Shown here in pieces: positions 63,898 to 64,000 of a stretch of DNA of 64,000 nucleotides; positions within the stretch are counted from its first letter, which is position 1, and every line of letters starts with the position of its first letter. The notes under the pieces were generated by a model. The model saw nothing but the letters and a program-made list of their open reading frames with translations. It made no database searches and had not been told where the DNA came from. This DNA comes from Bacteroidia bacterium (GTDB lineage: Bacteria; Bacteroidota; Bacteroidia; Bacteroidales; Azobacteroidaceae): the NCBI GenBank assembly GCA_025999935.1, contig BNXY01000008.1:5895-69894 (forward strand), in the 5' to 3' direction. The position numbers and the translations under genes were made by a program.

Positions 63898-64000
63898 TTG
63901 CCGCAAACAGAGTGCCGGGAATTAAGGGAGACGGCAATGGAGGCGACAATGCTGACATCTGGGGGGTTAATGCCAATATTGGATTGGCTTATAATCATTT
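63898..64000 (+). repeat. Outer arm of the 103-bp inverted repeat at the window edge
   Basis: Every base from 63898 to 64000 is the reverse complement of 63477-63579. On the plus strand it encodes the same peptide, [20 protein letters not shown]. The arm may continue past the window end. Spacer between arms is 318 bp. Confidence 0.97.

Noticed and set aside
63898..63976. TTG start at 63976 for the surface protein
   Set aside because: The first 26 codons would translate the outer arm of the inverted repeat; an in-frame stop lies at 63989-63991.
1..64000. tRNA, rRNA or CRISPR array
   Set aside because: No cloverleaf with a TTCGA arm, no rRNA-like stretch and no regularly spaced repeats with unique spacers were seen; a quick read can miss a tRNA, so a covariance search would be decisive.

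Overview
The window looks like chromosome from a Bacteroidales bacterium, probably of the Porphyromonadaceae/Dysgonomonadaceae/Parabacteroides kind. The evidence is three SusC/SusD-type loci, promoters of the form TAnnTTTG a few dozen bases upstream of starts, A-rich leaders instead of strong Shine-Dalgarno sites, an NVEALA-type peptide, RteC/DUF1896 mobile-element genes, and a fragment that resembles a type IX secretion (T9SS) C-terminal domain. Species cannot be fixed from sequence reading alone. All family names below come from recognising motifs by eye; no database search was run.

Layout. 1-2069: end of a SusC gene and a complete SusD gene with terminator. 2070-4574: a minus-strand exported-protein cassette (frameshifted NVEALA peptide, BF3164-like propeller lipoprotein, carboxypeptidase-regulatory-like protein, CxxC thioredoxin-like lipoprotein). 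4751-5680: a 269-bp copy of the SusD 3' end plus terminator, abutting a group II intron that has lost its reverse transcriptase. 5847-9020: a coiled-coil protein, then an ABC transporter / GntR operon. 9225-18841: envelope and lipopolysaccharide genes (LpxH-like phosphoesterase, LicC-like nucleotidyltransferase, TagB/F-like transferase, Kdo-kinase-like protein, heptosyltransferase, DUF4254) and a sugar oxidoreductase / DUF1080 pair. 18865-26310: housekeeping (LysE exporter, mdh, trxA, dnaE, NlpC/P60 peptidase, pantothenate kinase). 26499-31868: a second, complete SusC/SusD pair.

32000-36800 is patchy accessory DNA: an AAA ATPase, a thioredoxin pair, a group II intron scrap, an internally deleted IS200-like (RAYT) element inside ~140-bp inverted repeats, a toxin-antitoxin pair with a deleted toxin, an unknown mobile-element-like protein and a long region with strong RNA-folding potential. 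36813-42728 holds six consecutive plus-strand exported or membrane proteins of unknown role, two of which share a nearly identical N-terminal extension. 43201-55031 is a piece of an integrative conjugative element (ICE): two HTH proteins, a TOPRIM/RepA-type primase-helicase, an endonuclease-phosphatase-like protein, a PP-loop (PAPS reductase-like) protein, a 1889-residue methylase-helicase, DUF1896 and a truncated RteC; no integrase, relaxase or transfer gene is present.

55264-63897 (minus strand) is a fructan utilisation locus: a hybrid two-component sensor with a sugar-binding periplasmic domain, a fructose-type MFS importer, fructokinase, GH32 fructanase, a small anchored protein and a surface glycan-binding-like protein. 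The working model is extracellular or periplasmic cutting by GH32, fructose import by the MFS protein, phosphorylation by fructokinase, with the hybrid sensor reporting free sugar. The window ends in a perfect 103-bp inverted repeat of the last gene (63477-63579 versus 63898-64000), which is either an inverted duplication or an assembly fold-back.
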